Source: UBA5972 sp964588725 (GTDB lineage Bacteria; Pseudomonadota; Alphaproteobacteria; Rhodobacterales; Rhodobacteraceae). Taken from it: a stretch of 24,464 nucleotides of DNA. The position numbers and the translations under genes were made by a program. The first letter of the stretch is position 1. The number at the start of each line of letters is the position of its first letter. The stretch covers positions 1 through 24,464 of the forward strand of contig CAZPQL010000046.1 of NCBI GenBank assembly GCA_964588725.1, read 5' to 3'. Under the pieces are notes generated by a model, which saw nothing but the letters and a program-made list of their open reading frames with translations, searched no databases and had not been told where the DNA came from. Below, in pieces: positions 7,719-15,007 of this stretch.

Positions 7719-9497
7719 TTAAAGCGGCCAGAACATCGGGATCAACACACTGGCAACCAAACCGACCGATATATTGAGCGGCACGCCAATACGCAGGAAA
7801 TCAGTGAACCTGTAGCCGCCGGGGCCGTAAACCAGCATGTTGGTCTGATAGCCAATGGGGGTAGCAAAGGACGCCGACGCCGCGACCATCACCGCCACCA
7901 CCAGCGGGCGCGGATCAACGCCCAGCGCCGCGCCCAACGAAACCGCAATGGGTGTCAGCACCACGGCTACGGCGTTGTTGGATACCATTTCAGTCAACAG
8001 CGACGTTAGCAGGTAGATCGCCCAAACGATGAAAAACGGCGGCAACCCCGCGAGCGCCGGTCTGACATACGACACGATCAGCGCCACTGCGCCCGAGGCC
8101 TCGAGCGCGGCACCCACGGCCAACATGGCAAAAATAAGCGCCAGCAAACGCCCGTCGACAAACGAAAATGCCTCTTCTGCATCGATACAGCGACTAAGCA
8201 AAATGACAGCGACCGCGATGGCAGCAAGCGCAAAGATCGGCGCAACACCAAGCGCCGCCAGCACCACGATCCCCGCCAGCGCCGCCAGAACAATCGGCGC
8301 ACGGCGGCGGCGGTAGGCGCGGGCGCGGGGTTTGGCGATATCGACAAGCTCCATGTCGGCAGCAAGACGCTGAATGTCTTCGGCCGCGCCCTCGAGCAGC
8401 AAAGTGTCGCCCACGCGCACCACCAGATCGTCAAGCTGGCGCCCGATGTTCTGATTGCGCCGGTGTACCGCCAGCAGATAAACGCCGTAGCGACGCCGCA
8501 GACGCATATTGCCGATGCTGCGACCGATCATGCGGCACCCCGGGGAGATCAGCGCCTCGACCGTTTCGGTTTGCACCGACGACAGCTTATCGACGATGCG
8601 CAGCGAAGGGTCCGCCTGCAGGCCCAAAAGCTCGCTTACCTGGGTACGGAGCACCACGCGGTCGCCTTCGGCCAGCGTCACCTTACTCAGATCTCGCCGC
8701 AATGACCTGTCGCGGCGCAATACGTCGACCACCCGCACGCCGTCGCGCTTGAAAATGTCTATGTCAGCCAATGCCTGTCCGATCAAACCGGACCCGGCAG
8801 GCAGCGCCACTTCGGTAAAGTATCGTTTTTTGCCGCGATCGCTCAGCAGGCCTGCCATCGATTGACGGTCGGGCAAAAGGCGCGGCGCAAAGATGCGCAG
8901 GTACAAAAGCCCGAATGCTACAAGAATGACCCCAAGCTTGGTGACCTCGAAAATTGAAAACGGTTCCAGCCCCTGCGCGCGAGCCACACCATCGACCAGC
9001 AGGTTGGTTGACGTGCCGATCAACGTCGTCGTCCCCCCCAGAATCGCCATATAACTAAGCGGAATCAAAAGTTTGGACGGGGCCACGTGCAAAGTACGCG
9101 CCAGTTGAACCGCAAGCGGGATCATGACGACAACCACGGGCGTGTTGGAAACGAACGCCGAGGAAATCACCACAAGCATAGTCAGAACCACCAGCACGCT
9201 TTTGGGATTCTCACCGGCGCGGCGCTCGGCCAAAGTTGTGATCCACTGAAGCGCGCCGGTGCGCACCAATCCCCCCATGACGATGAACATGAACGCGATA
9301 GTCCAGGGCGCAGGGTTGGAAAATACGTTCAGCGCGGCCTGATACGGCAGGATACCCAGCAAGAGCATTGTAGCCGCGCCGCCGATCGCGGTGACCTCGG
9401 TTGGAAATACTTCGCGCACGAACAGGACAAACATCGCACCCACAACCAGCAGCGCAACAGCGGCCTGCGGTGGTCCTGCGGGGATGATATCGAGCAT
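7719..9497 (-). CDS. SLC13/DASS-type permease with two RCK-C domains
   Basis: A 592-residue inner-membrane transporter. Two halves of hydrophobic helices flank a soluble middle region (about residues 205-385) resembling two TrkA-C/RCK-C domains (EVALPAGSGLIGQALADI and the repeat ISPGCRMIGRSIGNMRLR). The SNT motif (VSNTPVVVVMIP) in the first half and SNN (MVSNNAVAVVLTP) in the second are typical of the sodium-sulfate/dicarboxylate symporter superfamily. The substrate cannot be told from sequence; relatives have been proposed for sulfate, sulfite or organic acids. The ATG at 9497 has GGGAG upstream. It stands alone, 33 bases downstream of the DMT gene tail region, possibly co-transcribed with it. 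Confidence 0.88.
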   Translation of the reverse strand: MLDIIPAGPPQAAVALLVVGAMFVLFVREVFPTEVTAIGGAATMLLLGILPYQAALNVFSNPAPWTIAFMFIVMGGLVRTGALQWITTLAERRAGENPKSVLVVLTMLVVISSAFVSNTPVVVVMIPLAVQLARTLHVAPSKLLIPLSYMAILGGTTTLIGTSTNLLVDGVARAQGLEPFSIFEVTKLGVILVAFGLLYLRIFAPRLLPDRQSMAGLLSDRGKKRYFTEVALPAGSGLIGQALADIDIFKRDGVRVVDVLRRDRSLRRDLSKVTLAEGDRVVLRTQVSELLGLQADPSLRIVDKLSSVQTETVEALISPGCRMIGRSIGNMRLRRRYGVYLLAVHRRNQNIGRQLDDLVVRVGDTLLLEGAAEDIQRLAADMELVDIAKPRARAYRRRRAPIVLAALAGIVVLAALGVAPIFALAAIAVAVILLSRCIDAEEAFSFVDGRLLALIFAMLAVGAALEASGAVALIVSYVRPALAGLPPFFIVWAIYLLTSLLTEMVSNNAVAVVLTPIAVSLGAALGVDPRPLVVAVMVAASASFATPIGYQTNMLVYGPGGYRFTDFLRIGVPLNISVGLVASVLIPMFWPL

Positions 9498-9547
9498 GGC
9501 GCTCCCTTTGAAGGCTTGCGCCAGCTTGGCCTAATTGTGCGACGGTC

Positions 9548-10438
9548 TCAAGACGGCGTTTGCCCGCGCGGCTGCACCAGAAACAACCCCCCGAGCATCA
9601 GCAGCAACGCGCCCCACACCCAGCCGGAATACTGTTCTCCCAACAGGATGATCGCCCAGAACACACCAAATCCGGTCACAAGATAGCTGACCTGCGCTGC
9701 AAAAACCGGTCCGGCACGGCCTACCAGCCACAGGTAGGTCACATAGGCCAGCGTGCTGACGACCGCCGCGCCAAAAATCGCCCATTCCGGCGCGGCCCAA
9801 ATCTTCCACAGGTTCACCCATTGCCCCGTAAGAAGTGCTGCCGGCACGGCAATACACAGCGACAGCAGCGACGCGCCCAGGATCAGCTCAACCGCATCCA
9901 AATCCCCAATGCCGAATTTGGCGACACCGTTGCCCTCGATGCCGTAGCAAATCGGCCCTATCAGCGCCAAAAGAACGAACCCGACTTTGGAGGGGTCCGG
10001 CAGGCTGGTCGACGGTCCGACCAGCAACACAATCGCCAACAGGCCCAGTATCACCCCAAGCAATCGCACCCAACTGAATTTTTCCAAGCGCAGCGACACC
10101 GCGATGGGCAATGAGAACATCGGCACAAGCGAGATCACAATCGCCAAAACGCCCGCCGGTAAATGACGGGCGTTGACGAACCACAGCGTGGTGGGGACCA
10201 AGGTGCCAAACAGCGCCACAAAAGCGAACATACCCACATCGCGGCGCTTTAATACAACCGGTTTGCGCCGCATCAGCGAGATGATCAATAAAATCGTGAC
10301 GGCAAAGACCAGTTCCCATACCACAAGCCCCAGCGGTGCGTGACCCGTTGAGACCGCGATTTTTGCCAGCGGCAGACTTAGCCCCCAGGCCGCGCCCATC
10401 ATGACCAATACGGCCATCAGGCGATAGCGCAGCGTCAT
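9548..10438 (-). CDS. DMT-superfamily transporter (two EamA domains)
   Basis: A 296-residue inner-membrane protein with about ten hydrophobic segments arranged as two EamA repeats (residues about 8-140 and 155-288). Members export metabolites such as amino acids or take up solutes; the substrate is not predictable here. Its start codon overlaps the stop of the ymdB-type gene by four bases (TGA within CATCA read on the minus strand), indicating translational coupling. The link to a phosphoesterase has no obvious functional meaning. Confidence 0.88.
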   Translation of the reverse strand: MTLRYRLMAVLVMMGAAWGLSLPLAKIAVSTGHAPLGLVVWELVFAVTILLIISLMRRKPVVLKRRDVGMFAFVALFGTLVPTTLWFVNARHLPAGVLAIVISLVPMFSLPIAVSLRLEKFSWVRLLGVILGLLAIVLLVGPSTSLPDPSKVGFVLLALIGPICYGIEGNGVAKFGIGDLDAVELILGASLLSLCIAVPAALLTGQWVNLWKIWAAPEWAIFGAAVVSTLAYVTYLWLVGRAGPVFAAQVSYLVTGFGVFWAIILLGEQYSGWVWGALLLMLGGLFLVQPRGQTPS

Positions 10439-11250
10439 TCAGGAACCGACGGTTGCAAACGACCGCCAAGCCGCACCGGTGCGGCGGTCCTGGCCAATCC
10501 GGTAGCGTCGTCGGTTTCAACCAACACACCACTGAGCGTGGCCTCGCCCGACGCCGGTTTGAACCGTTCTTTGGGCATACCAGTGATAAACCGGCGTAAG
10601 GGTTCGCCTTTGTCCATGCCGATCACCGAATTGTAGTCACCGCACATACCGGCGTCGGTCAGATACGCAGTGCCTTTGGGCAGGATTTGGCAATCGCCGG
10701 TCGGCACGTGCGTGTGGGTGCCGACCACCAGAGACGCCTGCCCGTCGCACCAGTGGCCCATGGCCATTTTCTCTGAGGTGACCTCGGCGTGAATATCGAC
10801 AACGACGGCGTCGGCACCATGGCCAAGCCGATGGGATTTAAGCACTTTGTCGACCAGACCAAAGGGATCGGCAAAAGGTTTCTTCATGAAGACCTGACCC
10901 AGAATTTGCACGACCAGCACCGTCTTGCCCCTGGCGGCGTGAAACAACCGCGCGCCGACTCCCGGCGCACTGCGGGCGTAGTTAAGCGGGCGGAGGATGC
11001 GCGGCTCGGAGTCGATGAAAGTGGTCATGTCTTTTTGATCAAAGGCGTGGTCGCCCAGTGTGATGCAGTCGATGCCTGTATCCAGCATGGTTTTGGCATG
11101 CGCGCCCGACAGCCCTGCACCGGCCGTGGCGTTTTCGCCGTTCACCACGATGAAATCGAGCGCCCAGTCGCGGCGCAAGGTTGGAATTTGGCTGGCGATG
11201 GCGTCGCGGCCGGTGCGGCCCATGACGTCGCCAAGGAAAAGTAATCTCAT
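10435..11250 (-). CDS. YmdB-type metallophosphoesterase (TIGR00282 family)
   Basis: A 271-residue cytoplasmic phosphodiesterase. The metal-binding motifs are in order: GDVMGR with Asp8, VNGENATAG near residue 40, GDHAFDQ near 68, DIHAEVTSEK near 150, and GTHTHVPTGD near 178. The Bacillus subtilis relative YmdB hydrolyses 2',3'-cyclic AMP and affects RNA turnover and biofilm choice; the role in alphaproteobacteria is not established. It is the first gene of the pair with the DMT transporter. Confidence 0.92.
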   Translation of the reverse strand: MRLLFLGDVMGRTGRDAIASQIPTLRRDWALDFIVVNGENATAGAGLSGAHAKTMLDTGIDCITLGDHAFDQKDMTTFIDSEPRILRPLNYARSAPGVGARLFHAARGKTVLVVQILGQVFMKKPFADPFGLVDKVLKSHRLGHGADAVVVDIHAEVTSEKMAMGHWCDGQASLVVGTHTHVPTGDCQILPKGTAYLTDAGMCGDYNSVIGMDKGEPLRRFITGMPKERFKPASGEATLSGVLVETDDATGLARTAAPVRLGGRLQPSVPE

Positions 11251-11340
11251 GTCCGAGAGGTACGCGGCGACACTTGGTAGGGCAAGCGCGAATGCGATCC
11301 GGCCAAAAGAAGACCTGCGGTCGCTTTTGTCAGGACCGCG

Positions 11341-11361
11341 CTCAAAACCCCTGGTTTTGAG
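11341..11361. repeat. Perfect hairpin between ymdB-type gene and fthC
   Basis: CTCAAAAC and GTTTTGAG form an 8-bp perfect stem with a 5-base loop. It lies about 50 bases beyond the fthC stop, on the leftward transcript. There is no T-run, so it is not a classical terminator; it may stabilise a 3' end or belong to the neighbouring conserved motif. Confidence 0.45.
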
Positions 11362-11364
11362 CCT

Positions 11365-11396
11365 GCCTGCGGCGCGAGTATTTGGACAAAGATGAA
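11365..11396. repeat. Short intergenic motif resembling a dispersed Rhodobacterales repeat
   Basis: The stretch reads GCCTGCGGCGCGAGTATTTG followed by GACAAAGATGAA. I recall very similar strings (CCGGCGGGAGTATTT...AAGATGAA) in many intergenic regions of Rhodobacterales genomes. It lies directly downstream of fthC. Only one copy is present in this window, so the claim rests on memory. Confidence 0.4.
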
Positions 11397-11409
11397 CCCT
11401 GAACGCGGT

Positions 11410-11976
11410 CTAGATTTTCAATAGACCGCGTTCGGTGACGATCATATCGAGCCGCTGATCGGTTGGCTCGGTCACCACGCGGTCGACCTGCTGGGCGCTA
11501 TAGGCGAAACCGATACCGATGGCGTCTTGGCCGGCGCGCAGCTGCGCAAACGAGCGGTCATAAAACCCGCCGCCGTAACCCAGACGAAAGCCGTCCGCAT
11601 CAAAGGCCAGCAGTGGCGTGACAATGATGTGCGGGGTGACAAATTCCGGCGCGGCGGGGATTGCAGCGCCGAACGGCCCGTCGACCATAGGGGTGTCAGG
11701 CGTCCACCGCGCGAATTTCAGGGCTTCATCCGTGGCCACAATAACCGGAATACATACGCATGTGCCCCGATCGACCAAATTTGCCATGACCGCCAACGGG
11801 TTGATCTCGGTTCGGATCGGCATATAGGCGGCAATTGTCTTGTTTTCGCCCAGGTCTTCAAGACAGGCGGTCAGCGTGGTGCAGCCCCCGCCATCCAGAC
11901 CCTGCGTATGGGCGGTTTTGCGTCGGGCGAATGCGGCTTTGCGTTGAGCCGTTTTTTGATCTGCGATTTTGGTCAT
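11410..11976 (-). CDS. fthC: 5-formyltetrahydrofolate cyclo-ligase
   Basis: Converts 5-formyl-THF to 5,10-methenyl-THF with ATP, returning a storage or by-product folate to the one-carbon pool; cytoplasmic. The family motif GYGGGFYDRSF is present near residue 133, and a basic N-terminus (RKAAFARRK) precedes the nucleotide site. I start it at ATG 11976 (188 residues, the normal family length); the frame stays open to a TTG at 12000. The 6S RNA gene lies just upstream on the same strand, the arrangement known for ssrS-ygfA in many proteobacteria. Confidence 0.9.
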   Translation of the reverse strand: MTKIADQKTAQRKAAFARRKTAHTQGLDGGGCTTLTACLEDLGENKTIAAYMPIRTEINPLAVMANLVDRGTCVCIPVIVATDEALKFARWTPDTPMVDGPFGAAIPAAPEFVTPHIIVTPLLAFDADGFRLGYGGGFYDRSFAQLRAGQDAIGIGFAYSAQQVDRVVTEPTDQRLDMIVTERGLLKI

Positions 11977-12065
11977 GAACGGGGTTCTAGTTGTTTTCAA
12001 TCGCTAAGACAGCCCCATTCCACAAGCAAATCGGCTTTTTCGCCTGATTTCGCTTTGGTCTGTAA

Positions 12066-12240
12066 AAGTGGCGGGACCGCATGGAATCACGGTCGTGGAG
12101 GTATATTATTCCCGAGAGCCTGGATGAACCAGGGGGGCGCCGGATACGTTAGACCACGGTCAGTCGCAGAGCCAGCTCCCTTACGAAAATGTAAGGCCAC
12201 TGGAATGAGGCCTCTCACGATTAGGGCAGTACCCGCCGTT
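12066..12240 (-). ncRNA. ssrS: 6S RNA
   Basis: 6S RNA binds sigma-70 RNA polymerase holoenzyme in stationary phase. Read on the minus strand, GGCGGG near the 5' end (about 12237) pairs with CCCGCC near the 3' end (12070-12075), closing a long rod. Further in, CGTGG pairs with CCACG, CCG with CGG, and the terminal hairpin is CCTGG-TTCAT-CCAGG. The length of about 170 bases, the rod with internal bulges and the location directly upstream of fthC all fit. Ends are estimated to within about 10 bases. No convincing open frame covers this stretch. Confidence 0.75.
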
Positions 12241-12244
12241 TTTG

Positions 12245-12273
12245 AACATAAGTGCCCTTAGGCGTAAAATCAA
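12245..12273 (-). promoter_or_regulatory. Putative 6S RNA promoter
   Basis: On the minus strand TTGATT (12268-12273) and TATGTT (12245-12250) are spaced by exactly 17 bases. Transcription would begin near 12238-12240, where the predicted closing stem of the 6S RNA begins. The agreement between promoter and folding is the main support. Confidence 0.55.
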
Positions 12274-12327
12274 TCGGTCAATGTCGTTCCGCTTGACGTT
12301 TTGTTCATGTCTTGTTCTATTGCAGCC

Positions 12328-12792
12328 ATGACTTCATGCTCAACACCGGGGCAGCGCCTGGCGCGCGGCACCTGTCGCCATCTGCACAGTCTGGATTTTC
12401 GCACGTTGACCGAATTCGTGCCGACCAGGCGCTTGCGCGTGGACATTATGGCAGTGGGCACCAAAGGCGAGATCTGGATTATCGAATGCAAGTCGTCGTT
12501 GGCCGATTTTCGCGCCGATCACAAATGGATGGGCTATCTGGATTGGTGCGACAGGTTTTTCTGGGCGGTGGACGCGGATTTTCCGCGTCATCAGTTGCCG
12601 GGCGACACCGGCGTCATATTGTGCGACGCTTTTGACGGTGAAATTCTGCTTATGGGTGCGCGCACGGAATTGAACGCGGCACGGCGTAAGAAACTGATCC
12701 TGAAATTCGGTCGCGATTCGGCGGCGCGCCTGAGCGCGTTCACCGACCCTGCGGTGTCGTCACGGTTCAGCGGGATTTTGCCCGCGCCTTAG
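12328..12792 (+). CDS. mmcB: MmcB-family DNA repair protein (DUF1052)
   Basis: A 154-residue cytoplasmic protein of the MmcB family; in Caulobacter it is damage-induced and involved in error-prone repair, and has a restriction-endonuclease-like fold. Visible core: RVDIMAVG with an Asp, then EIWIIECKSS, the D...ECK arrangement of PD-(D/E)XK nucleases, followed by YLDWCDRFFWAVD. I choose ATG 12328 because family members begin with a short tail before PGQRLARG. The frame stays open to TTG 12301 and ATG 12307. No Shine-Dalgarno precedes 12328, so a leaderless transcript is possible. It overlaps the convergent DUF6324-like gene by 26 bases. Confidence 0.85.
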   Translation: MTSCSTPGQRLARGTCRHLHSLDFRTLTEFVPTRRLRVDIMAVGTKGEIWIIECKSSLADFRADHKWMGYLDWCDRFFWAVDADFPRHQLPGDTGVILCDAFDGEILLMGARTELNAARRKKLILKFGRDSAARLSAFTDPAVSSRFSGILPAP

Positions 12793-12955
12793 CGGCGGCG
12801 GCATTCAGTTCTGCAGCAATATCTTCAGCCTCTTCAGGCTCGAAATCCAGGGGAAGGCCCTTGTCGGCGGTTTCGATATAGATGCGCACCATACCGCGGT
12901 CGGTCGGCCCGATTTGCAGGTTGGCGGCGATTTCGCTGTCGTTGTTGATACCCAT
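12767..12955 (-). CDS. Small DUF6324-like protein
   Basis: A 62-residue soluble, acidic protein with an AGGAG ribosome binding site six bases before ATG 12955. The sequence (start MGINNDSEIAANLQIGPTDRG, then a DFEPEEAEDIAAEL helix) matches my memory of the DUF6324 family found in Rhodobacterales. Function unknown. Its 3' end overlaps the mmcB 3' end. Confidence 0.75.
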   Translation of the reverse strand: MGINNDSEIAANLQIGPTDRGMVRIYIETADKGLPLDFEPEEAEDIAAELNAAAAKARAKSR

Positions 12956-13325
12956 GTCGGACTCCTGTCTGTGAGGACTCGCTAGTCAACGACGAAGGGG
13001 TCCGCAAGGGCCCCTACGGGAAATCAGCCGTGCGCGGGCGGATCACGCCCCCGTGCGCCGGTCTTTTCGCCCTGCACATACGACCGAAACACCCCGTGAG
13101 ACCATGTCACTGCAGCCCCTATTGTTTACGAATCAACGACAATATGGACGATTATGTCGTATTAATATTGCGTTCACACCTATATTTACGCAATTTTAGG
13201 TCTTTTATCCCTAAATATGGGATGTCAATTCAACATTTTGTTGACTAAGCGGAAACTTGCCTATGTCATTGGGATGTGTCCCTGAAAACATGGGCGCTAA
13301 CAAGAAAGAGCAGAAAGGGAATACA
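12956..13325. other. Intergenic stretch with an AT-rich core upstream of the small membrane genes
   Basis: About 370 bases without a convincing gene. Bases 13120-13265 are clearly richer in A and T than the surroundings. Structures seen: ACGACA (13136-13141) with TGTCGT (13155-13160), and TCCC/GGGA arms near 13208-13222. A possible promoter is TTGACT (13241-13246) with TGTCAT (13264-13269) at a 17-base spacing, or TATGTC (13262-13267) at 15. These point to a regulated control region for the gene at 13326. Confidence 0.4.
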
Positions 13326-13541
13326 ATGGATCAAATTAAAAAGGCCATTGGCAGCCTTACCGAGATCGGGGTCGCGTTGCTTGCGCTTGCAATCGTCGCC
13401 TCCCTGCTGGTCGGTCAGGGCAATATGGCGTTCCTGGGTGACGTTGTCACCAACATCACAGCGCTGATTGCGCAACTGGGCAATGCCGGACTACCGGGGT
13501 TGATTGCGCTGGGTATCATTCTGATGATGTTCCAAAAATAA
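13326..13541 (+). CDS. Small two-helix membrane protein A
   Basis: A 71-residue hydrophobic protein of unknown family. ATG 13326 has a strong AAGGGA ribosome binding site five bases upstream. A short basic N-terminus (MDQIKKAIG) is followed by membrane helices at about residues 13-33 and 50-69, joined by a segment containing GDVVTNI. It is a paralog of the next gene, 41 bases downstream; both have the layout amphipathic start, helix, short loop with VVTNI, second helix, basic or polar end. Size and hydrophobicity would fit a holin-like or bacteriocin-like peptide or a structural membrane peptide, but nothing in the sequence decides this. Confidence 0.7.
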   Translation: MDQIKKAIGSLTEIGVALLALAIVASLLVGQGNMAFLGDVVTNITALIAQLGNAGLPGLIALGIILMMFQK

Positions 13542-13582
13542 ATTGACACCTCCTTCCCCTCGGGCACATGGCAGGGCACACC

Positions 13583-13825
13583 ATGAAAGCACTTGAAAAA
13601 GCACTGAAAGCAATCAGCGGCATTTTCATGCAAGTCACGGAAACAGGACTCGCGCTGGTGGCTGTGATTGTTGTGGTCTATTTGCTCTTGGGGGAGGACT
13701 CCGGCGCATTCGTGATCTCGGTGGTGACCAATATTTCGCTATTGATTTCGGCCGTGACCGCACCGGCCTTTGTAGCCGCGGCAATCATTATCGGGCTGGT
13801 CTATATGATCCGTACCAAGAAATAA
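13583..13825 (+). CDS. Small two-helix membrane protein B, paralog of A
   Basis: An 80-residue protein starting at ATG 13583 with AGGG six bases upstream; an in-frame ATG at 13568 has no good ribosome binding site. The amphipathic start (MKALEKALKAISG) is followed by helices at about residues 24-41 and 55-75 and a basic end (MIRTKK). Residues around VISVVTNISLLIS align with GDVVTNITALIA of the upstream gene. Probably co-transcribed with it. Function unknown. Confidence 0.7.
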   Translation: MKALEKALKAISGIFMQVTETGLALVAVIVVVYLLLGEDSGAFVISVVTNISLLISAVTAPAFVAAAIIIGLVYMIRTKK

Positions 13826-13841
13826 GCCGCGCGTTTCGGTA

Positions 13842-13870
13842 TTGACCCACCTGTGCATCTTGCCTATTTC
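13842..13870 (+). promoter_or_regulatory. Putative tRNA-His promoter
   Basis: TTGACC (13842-13847) and TATTTC (13865-13870) are separated by 17 bases. The tRNA begins 26 bases after the -10 hexamer, giving a short 5' leader. Confidence 0.5.
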
Positions 13871-13895
13871 CGCTGATAATTCAGACGATGGATAC

Positions 13896-13972
13896 GCCGG
13901 CGTAGCTCAGTTGGTTAGAGCGCTTGATTGTGGATCAAGAGGCCCCCTGTTCAAATCAGGGCGCTGGTACCA
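13896..13972 (+). tRNA. tRNA-His (anticodon GTG)
   Basis: A full cloverleaf: acceptor GCCGGCG with CGCTGGT, D-stem GCTC/GAGC, anticodon stem CTTGA/TCAAG with loop TTGTGGA (anticodon GTG), T-stem CCCTG/CAGGG with TTCAAAT loop, and encoded CCA. Position 73 is A and pair 1-72 is G-T. The base before G1 is C, so no G-1 is encoded. This fits the derived tRNA-His type known for a group of alphaproteobacteria, in which the otherwise universal G-1 is lost. Confidence 0.95.
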
Positions 13973-14065
13973 TTGGCGGAATTTGACCGCTCGCAACAAC
14001 AATTTGATTTTTGTCGGGTGATTTTGTAAGCGTGGTGGCACACCCCTGACAGGCGAGCCGCGACT

Positions 14066-15007
14066 ATGACACCGGGAAAGTCGTTCTTTAGCACCAATGA
14101 AATCCGCGCGCTGTCGGCGCGTTCTGATCTGACGGGCACTTTTTTGATCCTGCATTGTTACGGCGTGATCGCGCTTGCGCTGGCCGTTTTTGCGCTTTGG
14201 TCCAGCGCGTTGACGTTTTTGCTGGCCATTGCCGTCATTGGCTCGCGCCAGTTGGGGCTGGCGATTTTGATGCACGAGGCTGCGCACAACGCGCTGTTCA
14301 AAACCAGACGCCTGAACGAATTTTTCGGCGAATGGTTTTGCGGGCGCGTAATCCTTGCCGACCTGCCGCAGTATCGCCGGTATCACCTGCAGCACCACCG
14401 CTTTACCCAAACCGAAAACGACCCCGATCTTGTGTTGTCAAAACCCTTTCCTACCACCCGCGCCAGCCTGCGGCGCAAGTTTACCCGCGATCTTAGCGGA
14501 CAAACGGGGGTCAAGCTGCGGGTGGCGCAAATCATGTTGTTCTACAAAATGGCGGGGGATGTGGACAATGACGGTCGCGCGGTCGACCCGTCGGTGTTCG
14601 GCAATGGCGAGCTGGGCCGCGCTCTGCTGGCCAATATCGTGTTGTTTGCGCTCTTTTGGATCGTCGGTGCGTGGTGGTGGTGGCTGGCGTTTTGGGCGTT
14701 GCCGCTGCTGACGTGGTTCCAATTGGTGGTGCGTATCCGCAATATCGCCGAACATGGCGCGGTGGAATTTTCCGACAACCCCTTGCAGAACGTGCGCACA
14801 ACGTTGGCCGGGCCGCTGATGCGGCTGTTTATTGCGCCTTATTGGGTGAATTATCATCTGGAGCACCATCTGGTCATGCACATTCCGGCCCACCGCCTGC
14901 CCAAAGTGCACGCGCTGATGCTGGACAAGGGTTACGGGCCAAAGATGCGCGTCGGGCGCACCTATTTTGAGGTGCTGCGCGCGGCGTCTGCGAAACCGGC
15001 CACGTGA
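14066..15007 (+). CDS. Membrane fatty acid desaturase-family protein
   Basis: A 313-residue integral membrane di-iron enzyme. Three histidine boxes are intact: HEAAH (70-74), HLQHH (107-111) and HLEHH (264-268), with an extra His at 230 (NIAEHG). Hydrophobic helices lie near residues 30-70 and 185-222. Substrates in this family range from fatty acyl chains to carotenoids and sphingoid bases, so the exact reaction is open. The stop overlaps the GTG start of the next gene (GTGA), so the two are translationally coupled and probably act in one pathway. Confidence 0.88.
   Translation: MTPGKSFFSTNEIRALSARSDLTGTFLILHCYGVIALALAVFALWSSALTFLLAIAVIGSRQLGLAILMHEAAHNALFKTRRLNEFFGEWFCGRVILADLPQYRRYHLQHHRFTQTENDPDLVLSKPFPTTRASLRRKFTRDLSGQTGVKLRVAQIMLFYKMAGDVDNDGRAVDPSVFGNGELGRALLANIVLFALFWIVGAWWWWLAFWALPLLTWFQLVVRIRNIAEHGAVEFSDNPLQNVRTTLAGPLMRLFIAPYWVNYHLEHHLVMHIPAHRLPKVHALMLDKGYGPKMRVGRTYFEVLRAASAKPAT

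Noticed and set aside
13030..13248. A 72-codon frame in the AT-rich spacer
   Set aside because: Composition is not protein-like, no ribosome binding site, and it spans the promoter-like elements of the next gene.
13896..13972. tRNA-His as an integration site for a mobile island
   Set aside because: No integrase gene and no repeat of the tRNA 3' end were found in the following sequence; the genes after it look like normal chromosomal genes.
13907..14410. A 167-codon frame across the tRNA and desaturase start
   Set aside because: It reads antisense through tRNA-His and the desaturase; the tRNA part produces a familiar spurious peptide.
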